Assembly (NCBI RefSeq): GCF_003991205.1
Contig: NZ_RXOZ01000037.1
Location: 1-64,000 of the forward strand
Direction of reading: 5' to 3'
DNA length: 64,000 bases
DNA from: Georgenia sp. SYP-B2076
GTDB lineage: Bacteria; Actinomycetota; Actinomycetes; Actinomycetales; Actinomycetaceae
Positions 47,682-57,719 of the stretch are shown piece after piece. The notes beneath the pieces are model-generated. The model had not been told where the DNA came from and made no database searches. It was given only the letters and a program-made list of their open reading frames with translations. Each line of letters starts with the position of its first letter. Positions within the stretch are counted from its first letter, which is position 1. A program made the translations under genes and the position numbers.

Positions 47682-49228
47682 CGCGCTGCGGCGTCCTTTT
47701 CCATCGTCATGAAGTGCATGAGCCGCTCCTGGCTGGCTTCGGCCCGGGGGACCTCTCCGGTGATGCGTCCCTGGCTCATCGCGTAGATCCGGTCACAGAT
47801 GCCGAGAAGCTCGGGCAGCTCGGAGGAGATCACCAGCACGGCCTTGCCCGCGTCGGCGAGCGCGTTGATGATCTGGTAGATCTCGTACTTGGCGCCGACG
47901 TCGATCCCGCGGGTCGGCTCGTCGAGGATGAGCACGTCCGGGTCGGTGAAGATCCACTTGCTCAGCACGACCTTCTGCTGGTTCCCGCCCGAGAGCTGGC
48001 CGACGATCGCGTCCACGCTCGGTGTCTTGATGCGCATCTCGCGGCGGTACCGCTCGGCGACCGTGGACTCCTCGTGCCGGTCGACCACCCCGAAGCGGGC
48101 GAGCTTGCGCAGCCCCGCGGCGGCGACGTTGAGCTTGATGTCCTGGATGAGGTTGAGGCCGTAACGCTTGCGGTCCTCGGTCGCGTACGCGATGCCGTGG
48201 TTGATGGCCTGCTCGACGGTGTGGCTCTTGATCTCGGTGCCGGCCTTGTACAGGCGGCCCGAGATGTTCTGGCCGTACGCGCGCCCGAAGATGCTCATGG
48301 CCAGCTCGGTGCGTCCCGCGCCCATGAGGCCCGCGAGACCGACGATCTCCCCGCGCCGGACGGTGAGGTTGGCGCCGTCGACCACCTTGCGCGTGGAGTC
48401 CAGCGGGTGGAAGACGGTCCAGTCCTCCACCCGGAGGACCTCCTCGCCGACGGTGGTGGTGTGGTCCGGGAACCGGTTCTCCAGGTCCCGGCCGACCATC
48501 AGCTTGATGATCTGCTCCTCGGTGACGGGCTCGGCGCCGTGCATGTCCAGGGTCTTGATCGTGCGGCCGTCCCTGATGACGGTGGTGGAGTCGGCGATCG
48601 CGGCGATCTCGCCCAGCTTGTGGGAGATCATGATCATCGCGATGCCCTGGTCCCTCAGCTGGCGCATGAGGGTGAGCAGGTGCGCGCTGTCATCGTCGTT
48701 GAGCGCCGCGGTGGGCTCGTCGAGGATGAGGAGCTTGACCCGCTTGGACAGGGCCTTGGCGATCTCGACCAGCTGCTGACGGCCGACGCCCAGGTCGACG
48801 ACCTTGGTGTCCGGGTCGGCGTCGAGGCCCACCCGGGCGATGAGCTTGGCCGCCTCGCTGTTGGTGGTGTTCCAGTCGATGACGCCGCCGCGCGCCTGCT
48901 CGTTGCCCAGGAAGATGTTCTCCGCGACGGAGAGGTACGGGCTGAGCGCCAGCTCCTGGTGGATGATGACGATGCCGCGTTCCTCGCTGTCCCGGATGTT
49001 CCGGAAGTCGCAGGGCCGGCCGTCGAAGTGGATCTCGCCCTCGTAGCTGCCGTGGGGGTAGACCCCCGACAGGACGTTCATGAGGGTGGACTTGCCCGCG
49101 CCGTTCTCGCCGCAGATGGCGTGCACCTCGCCGCGGCGGACGCTCAGGTTGACGTCCTCGAGGGCCTTGACACCGGGGAACGTCTTGGTGATGTCCCGCA
49201 TCTCGAGGATCGTGTGATCAGTGGACAT
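47678..49228 (-). CDS. mmsA: CUT2 sugar ABC transporter ATPase (xylose-associated)
   Basis: A 516-aa double-ABC ATPase. Domain 1 has Walker [10 protein letters not shown] and a degenerate signature ([15 protein letters not shown]). Domain 2 has [10 protein letters not shown], the signature [14 protein letters not shown] and Walker [16 protein letters not shown]. It is the energy unit for the permease above. A close relative lies at 61288; the two share long identical blocks such as [17 protein letters not shown] against [17 protein letters not shown]. Confidence 0.92.
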   Translation of the reverse strand: MSTDHTILEMRDITKTFPGVKALEDVNLSVRRGEVHAICGENGAGKSTLMNVLSGVYPHGSYEGEIHFDGRPCDFRNIRDSEERGIVIIHQELALSPYLSVAENIFLGNEQARGGVIDWNTTNSEAAKLIARVGLDADPDTKVVDLGVGRQQLVEIAKALSKRVKLLILDEPTAALNDDDSAHLLTLMRQLRDQGIAMIMISHKLGEIAAIADSTTVIRDGRTIKTLDMHGAEPVTEEQIIKLMVGRDLENRFPDHTTTVGEEVLRVEDWTVFHPLDSTRKVVDGANLTVRRGEIVGLAGLMGAGRTELAMSIFGRAYGQNISGRLYKAGTEIKSHTVEQAINHGIAYATEDRKRYGLNLIQDIKLNVAAAGLRKLARFGVVDRHEESTVAERYRREMRIKTPSVDAIVGQLSGGNQQKVVLSKWIFTDPDVLILDEPTRGIDVGAKYEIYQIINALADAGKAVLVISSELPELLGICDRIYAMSQGRITGEVPRAEASQERLMHFMTMEKDAAAR

Positions 49229-49259
49229 GCGTGCTCCTCGCTCGTTCGGTCGGTCGCGG

Positions 49260-49292
49260 GCCGCCTGCCGGCCGGTGGGACCGGCAGGCGGC
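49260..49292 (-). promoter_or_regulatory. Intercistronic hairpin between binding-protein and ATPase genes
   Basis: A perfect 12-bp stem (49260-49271 with 49281-49292) with a 9-base loop lies 7 bases after the binding-protein stop on the minus strand. It is in the same position as hairpins in the rhamnose and arabinose transport operons. Confidence 0.6.
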
Positions 49293-49299
49293 GCGTGCG

Positions 49300-50433
49300 T
49301 CAGAGACCGAGCTCGGCGGCGTCGTAGAAGCCGGACCCGACGAGGAGCTCCTCGGCGGTGTCGGGCGTGACGACCTGCGGGGGCAGCAGGTAGGACGGGA
49401 CGACCTTGGTGCCGTTGTCGTAGGTCTCGGTGTCGTTGACCTCCACCGTCTCGCCCTTGACGATCTGGTCGACCATGGTCGCGACCTGCTCACCCAGGGT
49501 GCGGGTGTCCTTCCACACCGTCATCGACTGCTTGCCGGCGAGCATGTTCTTCACGTTCGCCAGGTCGGCGTCCTGCCCGGTCACGACCGGGAAGTCGGCG
49601 CCGTCCGCGTAGCCGGCGGCCTCGAGGGCCTGCTCGATGCCGAGGGCGAGCGAGTCGTTGGGGGAGAGGACGACGTCGACCTTCTTGTCGGCGTAGAAGG
49701 AGTTCAGCCGGTTGTCCATCTCCGACTGCGCGGTCGCGGAGGCCCAGCCCTGGACACCGATCGTGGTCCAGGCGTCGTTGCTGGCCGGCGCCTTGCCGGA
49801 GGGCACGACGAGCTGGCCTTTCTGGACGTAGGGCAGCAGGACGTCCCACGCCCCGGAGAAGAAGAACTTGGCGTTGTTGTCGTCCGGGGAGCCGGCGAAC
49901 GGCTCGAGGTTGAACGGCCCGGTGCCGGCGTCCGCGAGGCCGAGCTGCTCGACGATGAACTCGCCCTGGAGCTGGCCGACCTGGTAGTTGTCGAAGGTCG
50001 CGTAGTAGTCCACGGCGTCCGTGCCGTTGATGAGGCGGTCGTAGGCGATGACGGAGATGCCCGCGTCCTTGGCGGACCCCAGCACCGGGCCGAGCGCCGT
50101 GCCGTCGATCGAGGCGACGACCAGGACGTCGGCGCCGGAGTTGATCATGTTCTGGATCTGCGTGATCTGCTGGTCCACCTTGTTGTCGGCGTACTGCAGC
50201 GACGTCTCGTAACCCATGTCCTTGAGGAGGGAGTCGAGGTTCTCGCCGTCGTTGTTCCAGCGCTCGAGCGAGCGGGTCGGCATCGCGATGCCGACGAGCG
50301 TCTCCTCGGAACCCGCGTCCGTCGCGCCCGACGCCGTGTCGGTGCGCTCGCTGCTGCACGCGGCGAGGGCCGCCATCGCCATGGCGGTGCCCGCGAGGAC
50401 CGCGGTCGCCTTCCTCGTTCGCAGAGACGTCAT
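49300..50433 (-). CDS. chvE: ChvE-like sugar-binding lipoprotein (xylose-associated)
   Basis: A 377-aa periplasmic-binding-protein type I of the ChvE/XylF group. The lipobox LAAC puts the lipidated cysteine at residue 26, then an acidic/Ser linker and [20 protein letters not shown]. Conserved marks include [16 protein letters not shown] and a C-terminal VVPSYLLPP. It captures sugar for the adjacent ATPase and permease. The ATG at 50433 has AGAAGGG upstream. A 38-codon frame (50546-50430) ends overlapping it, noted separately as a finding. Confidence 0.92.
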   Translation of the reverse strand: MTSLRTRKATAVLAGTAMAMAALAACSSERTDTASGATDAGSEETLVGIAMPTRSLERWNNDGENLDSLLKDMGYETSLQYADNKVDQQITQIQNMINSGADVLVVASIDGTALGPVLGSAKDAGISVIAYDRLINGTDAVDYYATFDNYQVGQLQGEFIVEQLGLADAGTGPFNLEPFAGSPDDNNAKFFFSGAWDVLLPYVQKGQLVVPSGKAPASNDAWTTIGVQGWASATAQSEMDNRLNSFYADKKVDVVLSPNDSLALGIEQALEAAGYADGADFPVVTGQDADLANVKNMLAGKQSMTVWKDTRTLGEQVATMVDQIVKGETVEVNDTETYDNGTKVVPSYLLPPQVVTPDTAEELLVGSGFYDAAELGL

Positions 50434-50563
50434 CGTCCAACCCTTCTGTATGCCTGCCCAGCAGGCGCTGCCCTTGACCAGCGGCGTCCGGCACGTCCCA
50501 AGGTGCGGCCTGCACCGTCCTCGGTGCCGGGTCCGCGACGCCTCATCACGTCGTCCACGCTGG

Positions 50564-50607
50564 TTTGTTGTATCAGCGAACTTATTAGACCGTAGCGCCC
50601 CAGGCAA
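50564..50607 (-). promoter_or_regulatory. Xylose-transport promoter and ROK operator
   Basis: On the minus strand: -35 TTGCCT (50607-50602), a 17-base spacer, and -10 TAAGTT (50584-50579). The -10 is also the left arm of an operator, TAAGTT-N9-AACAAA, ending at 50564. The same arms with the same spacing occur at xylA, where they also overlap the -10. A bound repressor would block RNA polymerase. Confidence 0.72.
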
Positions 50608-50648
50608 GTGACGGAGGTCTCGATTCGGTCTCGTGTCGTCGTGTATCC

Positions 50649-51932
50649 TCAGCCGGCGATCCAGGCGGCCGGGTCCCGGATGACGGAGTCCAGGGCGCGG
50701 AACGCGCCGCCGGTGGTCGCCGGCGCCCGGTCGTCGGGTGCGGTGCGGATCGTGACCTTCGACCACGGCCCCGCCAGCGCCCGGAGGCGCAGCTGCTCCT
50801 CGATGCCGGGGCGGAGCAGGCCGGCCAGCGGGATGAACCCGGCGCCGAGGACGACCTCGCCGACGTCCACGATGTTGACCATGTTGGCCAGCGCGATCCC
50901 CAGCGCCCAGGCCGCGCGCTCGACGGCGACCCGGGGCGGCCCGTACGCGGAGGTGGCGGCGGCCAGCTCGGCCCCGGAGGTGGTGGGCGGAAGCTGCGCC
51001 GCCTCGAAGATCGCGTGCATGCCGGCGTAGCGCTCGAGGCAGCCGCGGGCGCCGCAGGGGCACTGCGGGCCGTCGGGCTCGATGGCGACGTGCCCGATCT
51101 CGCCCGCCCAGCCGTGCTGCCCGGTGATGATGTGCCCGCCGGCGACCAGGGCCGAGCCGATGCCGATGTCGCCGCTGACGTAGATGAACGTGCTGGACTC
51201 GGCCCGGCGGCCGGGCGCCGCCATGGCGACGCCGTACCCCGCGAGGTTGGCGTCGTTGTCGATCTCGAGGCGCACGCCGGCCGGGATGACGTCGGAGCCG
51301 AGGTGGTCCGCCGGCCGCAGGTCCCGCCAGCCGAGGTTCGGCGCGAGGAGCAACCGGCCCTCCGCCACGTCGACCAGCCCCGGCAGCGCGAGGTGCGCCT
51401 CCGCGACGACGGCCCCCGCCGCCGTCGTCGCGGCGAACAGGCTCCGCGCCAGCTCGCCGGTCCGGGCCAGCACGCGGCCCGGGTCGGAGTGCTCGAAGTC
51501 CCCCGGGACGAGCTCCTCGGCGAGGACCTGCCCGGTGAGGTCGACGACACGGCCGGCCATGTAGTCGACGTTGACCTGGAGGCCCATGCCGGCGATCGAG
51601 CCGGGGGCCGGCGCCAGCGGCACCGCCGGCCGCCCGGGGCCGCGCGTGCCGGGCGGTTCCTGCTCCACGACGATCTGCGCGTCGAGCAGCTCCTCGACCA
51701 GCCGGGACACCGTCGACCGCGTCAGGCCGGTGTCGGCGGCGAGGTCGGCGCGCGATACCGGCCCGGGGCTCGCGAAGACCGCCTGCGTGAGCACGGCTAG
51801 GTTGTTCTCACGCAGGGAGGACTGCCGCGCGGCGCCCCCGTGGCGGGGCGTGGGGGGCGCGAGGGGCGCCGGGAGCGACGTCGACGCCGCTCTCCGGGTT
51901 CGCGACGGCACGGGGTCTGTGGTCTCGGTCAC
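50649..51932 (-). CDS. xylR: ROK-family transcriptional repressor (XylR-like)
   Basis: A 427-aa regulator. A Ser/Pro-rich start leads to a winged helix-turn-helix (about 38-95, PVSRADLAADTGLTRSTVSRLVEELLD), then a ROK domain with IEIDNDANLAGYG-type substrate residues and the zinc-binding GHVAIEPDGPQCPCGARGCLERYAG. ROK XylR proteins repress xylose genes until xylose binds. Here it lies between the xylose transporter and xylAB, with two identical operators, one covering its own promoter region. The GTG at 51932 has a -10, TAAGGT, 7 bases upstream and is probably leaderless. Confidence 0.88.
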   Translation of the reverse strand: MTETTDPVPSRTRRAASTSLPAPLAPPTPRHGGAARQSSLRENNLAVLTQAVFASPGPVSRADLAADTGLTRSTVSRLVEELLDAQIVVEQEPPGTRGPGRPAVPLAPAPGSIAGMGLQVNVDYMAGRVVDLTGQVLAEELVPGDFEHSDPGRVLARTGELARSLFAATTAAGAVVAEAHLALPGLVDVAEGRLLLAPNLGWRDLRPADHLGSDVIPAGVRLEIDNDANLAGYGVAMAAPGRRAESSTFIYVSGDIGIGSALVAGGHIITGQHGWAGEIGHVAIEPDGPQCPCGARGCLERYAGMHAIFEAAQLPPTTSGAELAAATSAYGPPRVAVERAAWALGIALANMVNIVDVGEVVLGAGFIPLAGLLRPGIEEQLRLRALAGPWSKVTIRTAPDDRAPATTGGAFRALDSVIRDPAAWIAG

Positions 51933-51936
51933 CCGC

Positions 51937-51981
51937 TTGACCTTACTCGGGTCGGCTGATTAAGTTTTGCCACACAACAAA
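51937..51981. promoter_or_regulatory. xylA promoter, ROK operator, and divergent xylR -10
   Basis: Plus strand: -35 TTGACC (51937-51942), an 18-base spacer, -10 TAAGTT (51961-51966), whose hexamer is also the left arm of the operator TAAGTT-N9-AACAAA (51961-51981). Minus strand: TAAGGT (51945-51940) is the -10 for the repressor gene, which starts 7 bases on; the operator covers its -35 zone. One site thus controls xylA and xylR. Confidence 0.72.
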
Positions 51982-51999
51982 TCTCGACGAGGAGACATC

Positions 52000-53190
52000 A
52001 TGGTGCGCAACCCCACCCCCGAGGATCGGTTCTCGTTCGGCCTGTGGACGGTCGGCTGGACGGCACGGGACCAGTTCGGCGAGGCCACCCGCCGCGCGAT
52101 GGACCCGTGGGAGTACGCCACGAAGCTGGCCGAGCTGGGCGCGTGGGGCGTGACGTTCCACGACGACGACGTCGTGCCGTTCGGCTCGGACGACGCCACG
52201 CGCGAGCAGATCCTGACCACCTTCAAGAAGGCCGTGGACGACGCCGGCCTGGTGGTGGAGATGGTCACGACCAACACGTTCTCCCACCCGGTGTTCAAGG
52301 ACGGGGCGTTCACGTCCAACGACCGGTCGGTGCGCCGGTTCGCGCTCCGCAAGATCGTGCGCAACGTGGACCTGGCCGCCGAGCTCGGCGCGCAGACCTT
52401 CGTCATGTGGGGCGGCCGGGAGGGCAGCGAGTACGACGGCGCCAAGGACGTGGGCGCCGCCCTGGACCGGTACGCGGAGGGCATCGACACGGTCGCCGGG
52501 TACATCAAGGACCGGGGCTACGACCTGCGCATCGCGCTGGAGCCCAAGCCGAACGAGCCCCGCGGGGACATCCTGCTGCCCACGGTCGGGCACGCGCTGG
52601 GCTTCATCGCCCGGCTCGAGCACGGGGACATCGTCGGGCTGAACCCGGAGACCGGGCACGAGCAGATGGCGGGGCTGAACTACACCCACGGCCTGGCGCA
52701 GGCCCTGTGGTCGGGCAAGCTGTTCCACATCGACCTCAACGGGCAGCGCTCCATCAAGTTCGACCAGGACCTGGTCTTCGGCCACGGGGACCTGCTCTCG
52801 GCGTTCTTCACCGTGGACCTGATCGAGAACGGCTTCCCCGGCGCGGGCACCGACGGGCCGATGTACACGGGCCCGCGGCACTTCGACTACAAGCCGTCCC
52901 GGACCGAGGGGTACGAGGGGGTGTGGGACTCCGCGCGGGCGAACATGGACATGTACCTCATGCTCGCCGAGAAGGCGAAGGCCTACCGGGCCGACCCCGA
53001 GGTGCGTGCGGCGTTCGAGGCCGCCGGCGTCCTGGAGCTCTCCGAGCCCACCCTCGCGCCTGGGGAGTCCCTGACGGACCTGCTCGCCGACCGTGGCGCG
53101 TTCGAGGAGTTCGACGCCGACGCCGCCGCGCAGCGCAACTTCGGCTTCGTCCGGCTCAACCAGCTCGCCCTCGCCCACCTCATCGGCTGA
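52000..53190 (+). CDS. xylA: Xylose isomerase
   Basis: Converts D-xylose to D-xylulose with two divalent metals. The 396-aa class I (Streptomyces-like) TIM barrel has [37 protein letters not shown] with metal-binding Glu and Lys, [15 protein letters not shown] and FHIDLNGQ. The ATG at 52000 follows GAGGAG; the frame opens earlier but homologues start [20 protein letters not shown]. It leads the xylAB operon, under the shared xylose operator. Confidence 0.96.
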   Translation: MVRNPTPEDRFSFGLWTVGWTARDQFGEATRRAMDPWEYATKLAELGAWGVTFHDDDVVPFGSDDATREQILTTFKKAVDDAGLVVEMVTTNTFSHPVFKDGAFTSNDRSVRRFALRKIVRNVDLAAELGAQTFVMWGGREGSEYDGAKDVGAALDRYAEGIDTVAGYIKDRGYDLRIALEPKPNEPRGDILLPTVGHALGFIARLEHGDIVGLNPETGHEQMAGLNYTHGLAQALWSGKLFHIDLNGQRSIKFDQDLVFGHGDLLSAFFTVDLIENGFPGAGTDGPMYTGPRHFDYKPSRTEGYEGVWDSARANMDMYLMLAEKAKAYRADPEVRAAFEAAGVLELSEPTLAPGESLTDLLADRGAFEEFDADAAAQRNFGFVRLNQLALAHLIG

Positions 53191-53199
53191 GGAGCAACC

Positions 53200-54657
53200 A
53201 TGAGCGAGACGCTGGTCGCCGGGATCGACTCCTCCACCCAGTCCTGCAAGGTGGTCGTCCGTGAGGCCGCCACCGGTGCGCTGCGCCGGTTCGGGCAGGC
53301 CCCGCACCCGGACGGCACCGAGGTGGACCCCGCCGCGTGGTGGGACGCGCTGCAGGTGGCGGTCGCGGCGGCCGGCGGTCTCGACGACGTCGCCGCGGTC
53401 AGCGTGGGCGGTCAGCAGCACGGCATGGTCGCCCTCGACGCCGACGGCCGGGTCGTGCGCCCGGCTCTGCTCTGGAACGACACACGGAGCGCCGCGGCCG
53501 CGAGGGACCTGGTCGCCGAGCTCGGGGGCGCCGCGGGCGACGCCGGCGGCGGCCCGGCCGCCTGGGCCCGGGCCACCGGCTCCGTGCCGGTCGCCTCGCT
53601 GACCGTGACGAAGCTGCGCTGGCTGGCGGACCACGAGCCGGACGCCGCCGCCCGCGTGGCAGCCGTCGCCCTCCCGCACGACTGGCTCACCTGGCAGCTC
53701 TCCGGGGCGCAGTCCTTCGACACGCTCGTCACCGACAGGTCCGAGGCCTCGGGCACCGGCTACTTCGACACCGCGAACGGCACCTACCGCAGGGACCTGC
53801 TGGCCCGGGCGCTGCGCCGCGACGACGCCGAGGGGATCGTCCTCCCGCGCGTCCTGCGCCCGCGCGAGAGCGCCGGCAACGGCGCCGTGCGGGCGGGCCT
53901 CGGGCACCTCGTGCTCGGTCCCGGGGCCGGCGACAACGCGGCGGCCGCCCTGGGGCTGGGCATGACGGCCGGGGACGTGGCCATCTCCGTCGGGACCTCG
54001 GGGGTGGTCTCCGCCGTCTCCGACCACCCCGTCGAGGACCCGACAGGGCTGGTGACCGGTTTCGCCGACGCCACCGGGCGGTTCCTGCCCCTGGCGGTCA
54101 CGCTCAACGGGTCCCGCGTCCTCGACGCCGCCGCCGGGCTGCTCGGGGTGGACCATGAGGGCCTCAGCGCGCTGGCCCTGGCGGCTCGGCCCGGCGCCGG
54201 CGGCCTCACGCTCGTGCCCTATCTCGAGGGCGAGCGCACCCCCAACCTGCCGGACGCCACCGGCTCGCTGCTCGGCCTCACGCTCGCGTCGGCGACCAGG
54301 GAGAACCTTGCCCGCGCCGCCGTCGAGGGGCTGCTGTGCGGGCTCGCCGACGGCCTCGACGCCATGCGCGCGCGGGGTGTGCCCACCCGGCGCATCCAGC
54401 TCATCGGCGGCGCGGCCCGCTCCCGGGCCCTCCAGGAAATCGCCCCGGCGATCCTCGGCGCCGACGTCCAGGTCCCCGAGCCGGGGGAGTACGTCGCCGA
54501 CGGCGCGGCCCGCCAGGCCGCCTGGGTGCTCACGGAGGCGAACCGGCCGCCGTCGTGGACCACCTCGCGTGCGCGCACGCGCCAGGCGCCGCCGGTCCCC
54601 GAGGTGCGCGAGCGGTACGGTGCCCGGCGCGAGATGGTCGTGAGCCGGGGGGTGTGA
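53200..54657 (+). CDS. xylB: Xylulokinase
   Basis: Phosphorylates D-xylulose to xylulose-5-phosphate for the pentose phosphate pathway. A 485-aa FGGY kinase: [12 protein letters not shown] phosphate loop near residue 8, [33 protein letters not shown] and the C-terminal [19 protein letters not shown] site. It starts 9 bases after xylA with GAGGAG and is co-transcribed. Confidence 0.95.
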   Translation: MSETLVAGIDSSTQSCKVVVREAATGALRRFGQAPHPDGTEVDPAAWWDALQVAVAAAGGLDDVAAVSVGGQQHGMVALDADGRVVRPALLWNDTRSAAAARDLVAELGGAAGDAGGGPAAWARATGSVPVASLTVTKLRWLADHEPDAAARVAAVALPHDWLTWQLSGAQSFDTLVTDRSEASGTGYFDTANGTYRRDLLARALRRDDAEGIVLPRVLRPRESAGNGAVRAGLGHLVLGPGAGDNAAAALGLGMTAGDVAISVGTSGVVSAVSDHPVEDPTGLVTGFADATGRFLPLAVTLNGSRVLDAAAGLLGVDHEGLSALALAARPGAGGLTLVPYLEGERTPNLPDATGSLLGLTLASATRENLARAAVEGLLCGLADGLDAMRARGVPTRRIQLIGGAARSRALQEIAPAILGADVQVPEPGEYVADGAARQAAWVLTEANRPPSWTTSRARTRQAPPVPEVRERYGARREMVVSRGV

Positions 54658-54658
54658 A

Positions 54659-54681
54659 CCGGCCCGGCGCGGACGGGCCGG
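54659..54681 (+). terminator. xylAB terminator hairpin
   Basis: CCGGCCCG (54659-54666) pairs with CGGGCCGG (54674-54681) around a 7-base loop, starting 1 base after the xylB stop. Confidence 0.55.
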
Positions 54682-54694
54682 CCGCCCCCGTCGA

Positions 54695-54700
54695 TACCCT
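54695..54700 (+). promoter_or_regulatory. -10 element TACCCT for the lacI-type gene
   Basis: TACCCT lies 33 bases before the ATG at 54734, and GCAGGAGTGAG just before that ATG is a ribosome-binding site, so this message has a normal short leader. Confidence 0.4.
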
Positions 54701-54733
54701 GGCACTGAGCGACACCAGCCGGGCAGGAGTGAG

Positions 54734-55792
54734 ATGGAACCGATCCCGGGCCCGCGCACGGCGCGGGTCGGCGCGCCGTCGATGGCCGACGTCGCCGCCG
54801 TCGCCGGCGTCTCCCACCAGACCGTCTCGCGGGTGCTGAACAACCCCGATGCGGTGCGCCCCGACACCCGCGAGCGGGTCCTCGTGGCGATCCGCGCTCT
54901 GGGCTACCGCCGGAACCCGGCCGCCCGCGCCCTCGTGACCCGGCGCACCCGGCTGATCGGCGTGATCAACCCGGGGGAGGCGCGGTTCGGCCCCGCGAAC
55001 ACCACGATCGCGATCGAGGAGGCCGCCCGCGAGGCCGGCTACGCGACGACGCTGACCATCATGCGCGACGCCCGGCACGAGACCGTCGAGGCGGCGCTGG
55101 AGTACTTCCTCGGGCTGGGCGTCGACGGCATCGTCGTCATCGCGGCCCGCACCCACGTGGCGGCGGCGGCGGACGAGCTGGCCGGCAGGCTCCCAGTGGT
55201 CATGGTCGCCGCCGGGCTGCAGGCCACGGCGTCGCTGCACGTCGTGGCCGTCGACCAGGAGCTCGGGGCGAGGATGGCCACCCGCCACCTCATCGGCCTG
55301 GGGCACCGCGAGGTCGTCCACGTCTCGGGCCCCAACGACTGGTTCGACGCCCGGGCGCGCGTCGCCGGCTGGCGCAAGGAGATGCGCGAGGCCGGCCTGG
55401 AGGTCTCCGCGCTCGTGGCCGGCGGGTGGGACGCGGCGCAGGGGTACGAGGTGGCGCGGCGCATGGCCCGGGACCGGCGGCTGCCGGGGGCCGTCTTCGC
55501 CGCGAACGACCAGATGGCGCTGGGGATGCTCCGGGCCTTCCAGGAGGCCGGGGTGCGCGTGCCGGAGGACGTCTCGGTCGTGGGCTTCGACGACGTGGCC
55601 GGATCGGAGTTCTTCTCCCCGCCGCTGACGACGGTGCGTCAGCCGTTCGCCGCCGTCGGGCGGCGGTGCATCGAGGTGATCCTCGGTGCGCTGGACGGTC
55701 GCAGCCCCAGCACCACGCTGATCCCGCCCGAGCTGGTCGTGCGCTCGTCCGCGGCCCGCCCGGCGCCGACGCGGGCAGATCCACCGCAATAG
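54734..55792 (+). CDS. LacI-family transcriptional regulator
   Basis: A 352-aa repressor with the LacI helix-turn-helix and hinge helix at about 17-62 (MADVAAVAGVSHQTVSRVLNNP, then NPAARALVTRRT) and a periplasmic-binding-protein effector domain ending QPFAAVGRRCIEVIL. It directly precedes araB on the same strand, and a perfect LacI-type palindrome lies between. It is most likely the arabinose-operon regulator, although AraR proteins elsewhere are often GntR-type chimeras. Confidence 0.87.
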   Translation: MEPIPGPRTARVGAPSMADVAAVAGVSHQTVSRVLNNPDAVRPDTRERVLVAIRALGYRRNPAARALVTRRTRLIGVINPGEARFGPANTTIAIEEAAREAGYATTLTIMRDARHETVEAALEYFLGLGVDGIVVIAARTHVAAAADELAGRLPVVMVAAGLQATASLHVVAVDQELGARMATRHLIGLGHREVVHVSGPNDWFDARARVAGWRKEMREAGLEVSALVAGGWDAAQGYEVARRMARDRRLPGAVFAANDQMALGMLRAFQEAGVRVPEDVSVVGFDDVAGSEFFSPPLTTVRQPFAAVGRRCIEVILGALDGRSPSTTLIPPELVVRSSAARPAPTRADPPQ

Positions 55793-55853
55793 GCCTCCGC
55801 TTCACTGAAAACTCCGGCCGTATCACAGTTCAGTCGCGGGCGTCGGTCTGCGG

Positions 55854-55904
55854 TTGACAAGATCTGCACCTGTCGGCGACCCTCTGATGTTAGCGCTAAC
55901 ATCA
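55854..55904 (+). promoter_or_regulatory. ara operon promoter and 20-bp LacI-type operator
   Basis: -35 TTGACA (55854-55859) is a consensus match; the -10 is weak (GACCCT, 55878-55883, 18-base spacer). The perfect palindrome TGATGTTAGCGCTAACATCA (55885-55904) has the central CpG typical of LacI-family sites and would cover the transcription start. It ends 51 bases before the araB ATG. Confidence 0.7.
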
Positions 55905-55955
55905 CGAACCATCGAAGCGGGTCCAGGCCGGGCCCCGGCATAGGAGCCGGTTCGC

Positions 55956-57719
55956 ATGGCAGGTCTCAGCAGCACCTTCTTGGTCGGCGTCGACTACGGG
56001 ACGCTGTCGGGCCGCGCGGTGGTCGTGCGGGCCAGTGACGGCGCGGAGCTCGGCAGCGCCGTGCACGAGTACGCGCACGGCGTGATGGACCGCGAGCTCA
56101 CCGCCGCGGACGGCCGGCGCCTGCCGCCGGACTGGGCGCTGCAGAGCCCCGAGGACTATGTCGACGTGCTCCGGACCGCCGTCCCGGCCGCGCTCCGCGC
56201 CGCCGGGGTGGACCCGCGGGACGTCGCCGGCATCGGCACCGACTTCACCGCCTGCACCATGGTGCCCACCACGGAGGACGGCACGCCGCTGAGCGCCCTG
56301 GCGCACCTCGCGAACCGGCCGCACACGTGGGTCAAGCTGTGGAAGCACCACGCGGCGCAGCCGCAGGCGGACCGGATCAACGCGCTGGCCCACGAGCGGG
56401 GCGAGCCCTGGATCGACCGGTACGGCGGCCTCATCTCCTCCGAGTGGGAGTTCGCCAAGGGCCTGCAGCTCCTCGAGGAGGACCGCGAGGTCTATGACGC
56501 GACCGCCCACTGGGTCGAGGCCGCCGACTGGATCGTGTGGCAGCTGTGCGGCAGGTACGTGCGCAACGCCTGCACCGCCGGGTACAAGGGCATCTACCAG
56601 GACGGCTCCTACCCGTCCGAGGAGTTCCTGGCCGGCCTCAACCCCGACTTCGCCGGCTTCGTGCGGGACAAGCTCGCCGGGGACATCGGCCAGCTCGGGC
56701 ACCCCGCCGGGACGCTCACCGCGCGAGCGGCGGCCTGGACGGGACTGCCCGAGGGCATCGCCGTGGCCGTCGGCAACGTCGACGCACACGTCACGGTGCC
56801 CGCGGCGGACGCCGTCGAGCCGGGCCAGATGGTCGCCATCATGGGCACGTCCACGTGCCACGTCATGAACGGGGACACGCTCGCCGAGGTGCCGGGCATG
56901 TGCGGGGTCGTCCGCGGCGGGATCGTCGAGGGCTACTGGGGCTACGAGGCCGGGCAGAGCGGCGTCGGGGACGTCTTCGGCTGGTTCGTCCAGAACGCGG
57001 TGCCACCGGCATACGTGGACGAGGCCCACGAGCGGGGCGTCTCGGTGCACCGGCTGCTCACCGAGAAGGCCGCGGGCCAGCAGGTGGGCGAGCACGGGCT
57101 CGTCGCCCTGGACTGGCTCTCCGGCAACCGGTCGGTGCTGGTCGACCACGAGCTCTCGGGACTGGTCCTGGGGCTGACGCTGACCACCCGGCCGGAGGAC
57201 GTGTACCGGGCGCTGCTCGAGGCGACGGCCTTCGGCACCCGGGTGATCGTCGAGGCCTTCGAGGACGCCGGGGTCCCCGTCACCGAGCTCGTGGTGGCCG
57301 GCGGCCTGCTGAAGAACTCGGTCCTCATGCAGATCTACTCCGACGTCACGCGGCTGCCGCTGTCCACCATCGTCTCCGACCAGGGCCCCGCGCTGGGCTC
57401 GGCCATCCACGCCGCCGTCGCCGCCGGGCTCTACCCGGACGTCCGCGCCGCCGCGCGGGCCATGGGCAACCGCCGGGTGGCGGCCTACACCCCCGACGAG
57501 GACGCGGCGCTGCGCTACGACGCGCTGTTCGCCGAGTACGGCGCCCTGCACGACTACTTCGGCCGGGGCGGGAACGACGTCATGCACCGGCTCAAGAAGA
57601 TGCGCCGCGATGTGGTCTCCGGCCGCGCCGCCAGCCGCGGCACGGACACGGCCGGACGCGCGGAGCCGGACACGGCCGGGCGCGCGGACACCGACCTGGC
57701 CGAGAGGCAGGTGCGATGA
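55956..57719 (+). CDS. araB: L-ribulokinase
   Basis: Phosphorylates L-ribulose to L-ribulose-5-phosphate. The 587-aa FGGY kinase has the AraB-specific VGVDYGTLSGRAVVV start, GIGTDFTACTMVP, LWKHHAAQPQADRIN, and GYKGIYQDGSYPS. The last 40 residues include near-repeats of TAGRAEPDTAGRADTD, likely disordered. ATG 55956 has AGGAG upstream. Its stop overlaps araD by 4 bases. Confidence 0.95.
   Translation: MAGLSSTFLVGVDYGTLSGRAVVVRASDGAELGSAVHEYAHGVMDRELTAADGRRLPPDWALQSPEDYVDVLRTAVPAALRAAGVDPRDVAGIGTDFTACTMVPTTEDGTPLSALAHLANRPHTWVKLWKHHAAQPQADRINALAHERGEPWIDRYGGLISSEWEFAKGLQLLEEDREVYDATAHWVEAADWIVWQLCGRYVRNACTAGYKGIYQDGSYPSEEFLAGLNPDFAGFVRDKLAGDIGQLGHPAGTLTARAAAWTGLPEGIAVAVGNVDAHVTVPAADAVEPGQMVAIMGTSTCHVMNGDTLAEVPGMCGVVRGGIVEGYWGYEAGQSGVGDVFGWFVQNAVPPAYVDEAHERGVSVHRLLTEKAAGQQVGEHGLVALDWLSGNRSVLVDHELSGLVLGLTLTTRPEDVYRALLEATAFGTRVIVEAFEDAGVPVTELVVAGGLLKNSVLMQIYSDVTRLPLSTIVSDQGPALGSAIHAAVAAGLYPDVRAAARAMGNRRVAAYTPDEDAALRYDALFAEYGALHDYFGRGGNDVMHRLKKMRRDVVSGRAASRGTDTAGRAEPDTAGRADTDLAERQVR

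Noticed and set aside
55804-55834. Imperfect inverted repeat ACTGAA...TTCAGT after the lacI-type gene as a terminator
   Set aside because: The stem is only 6 bp with a 19-base gap and a bulge, too weak to call.
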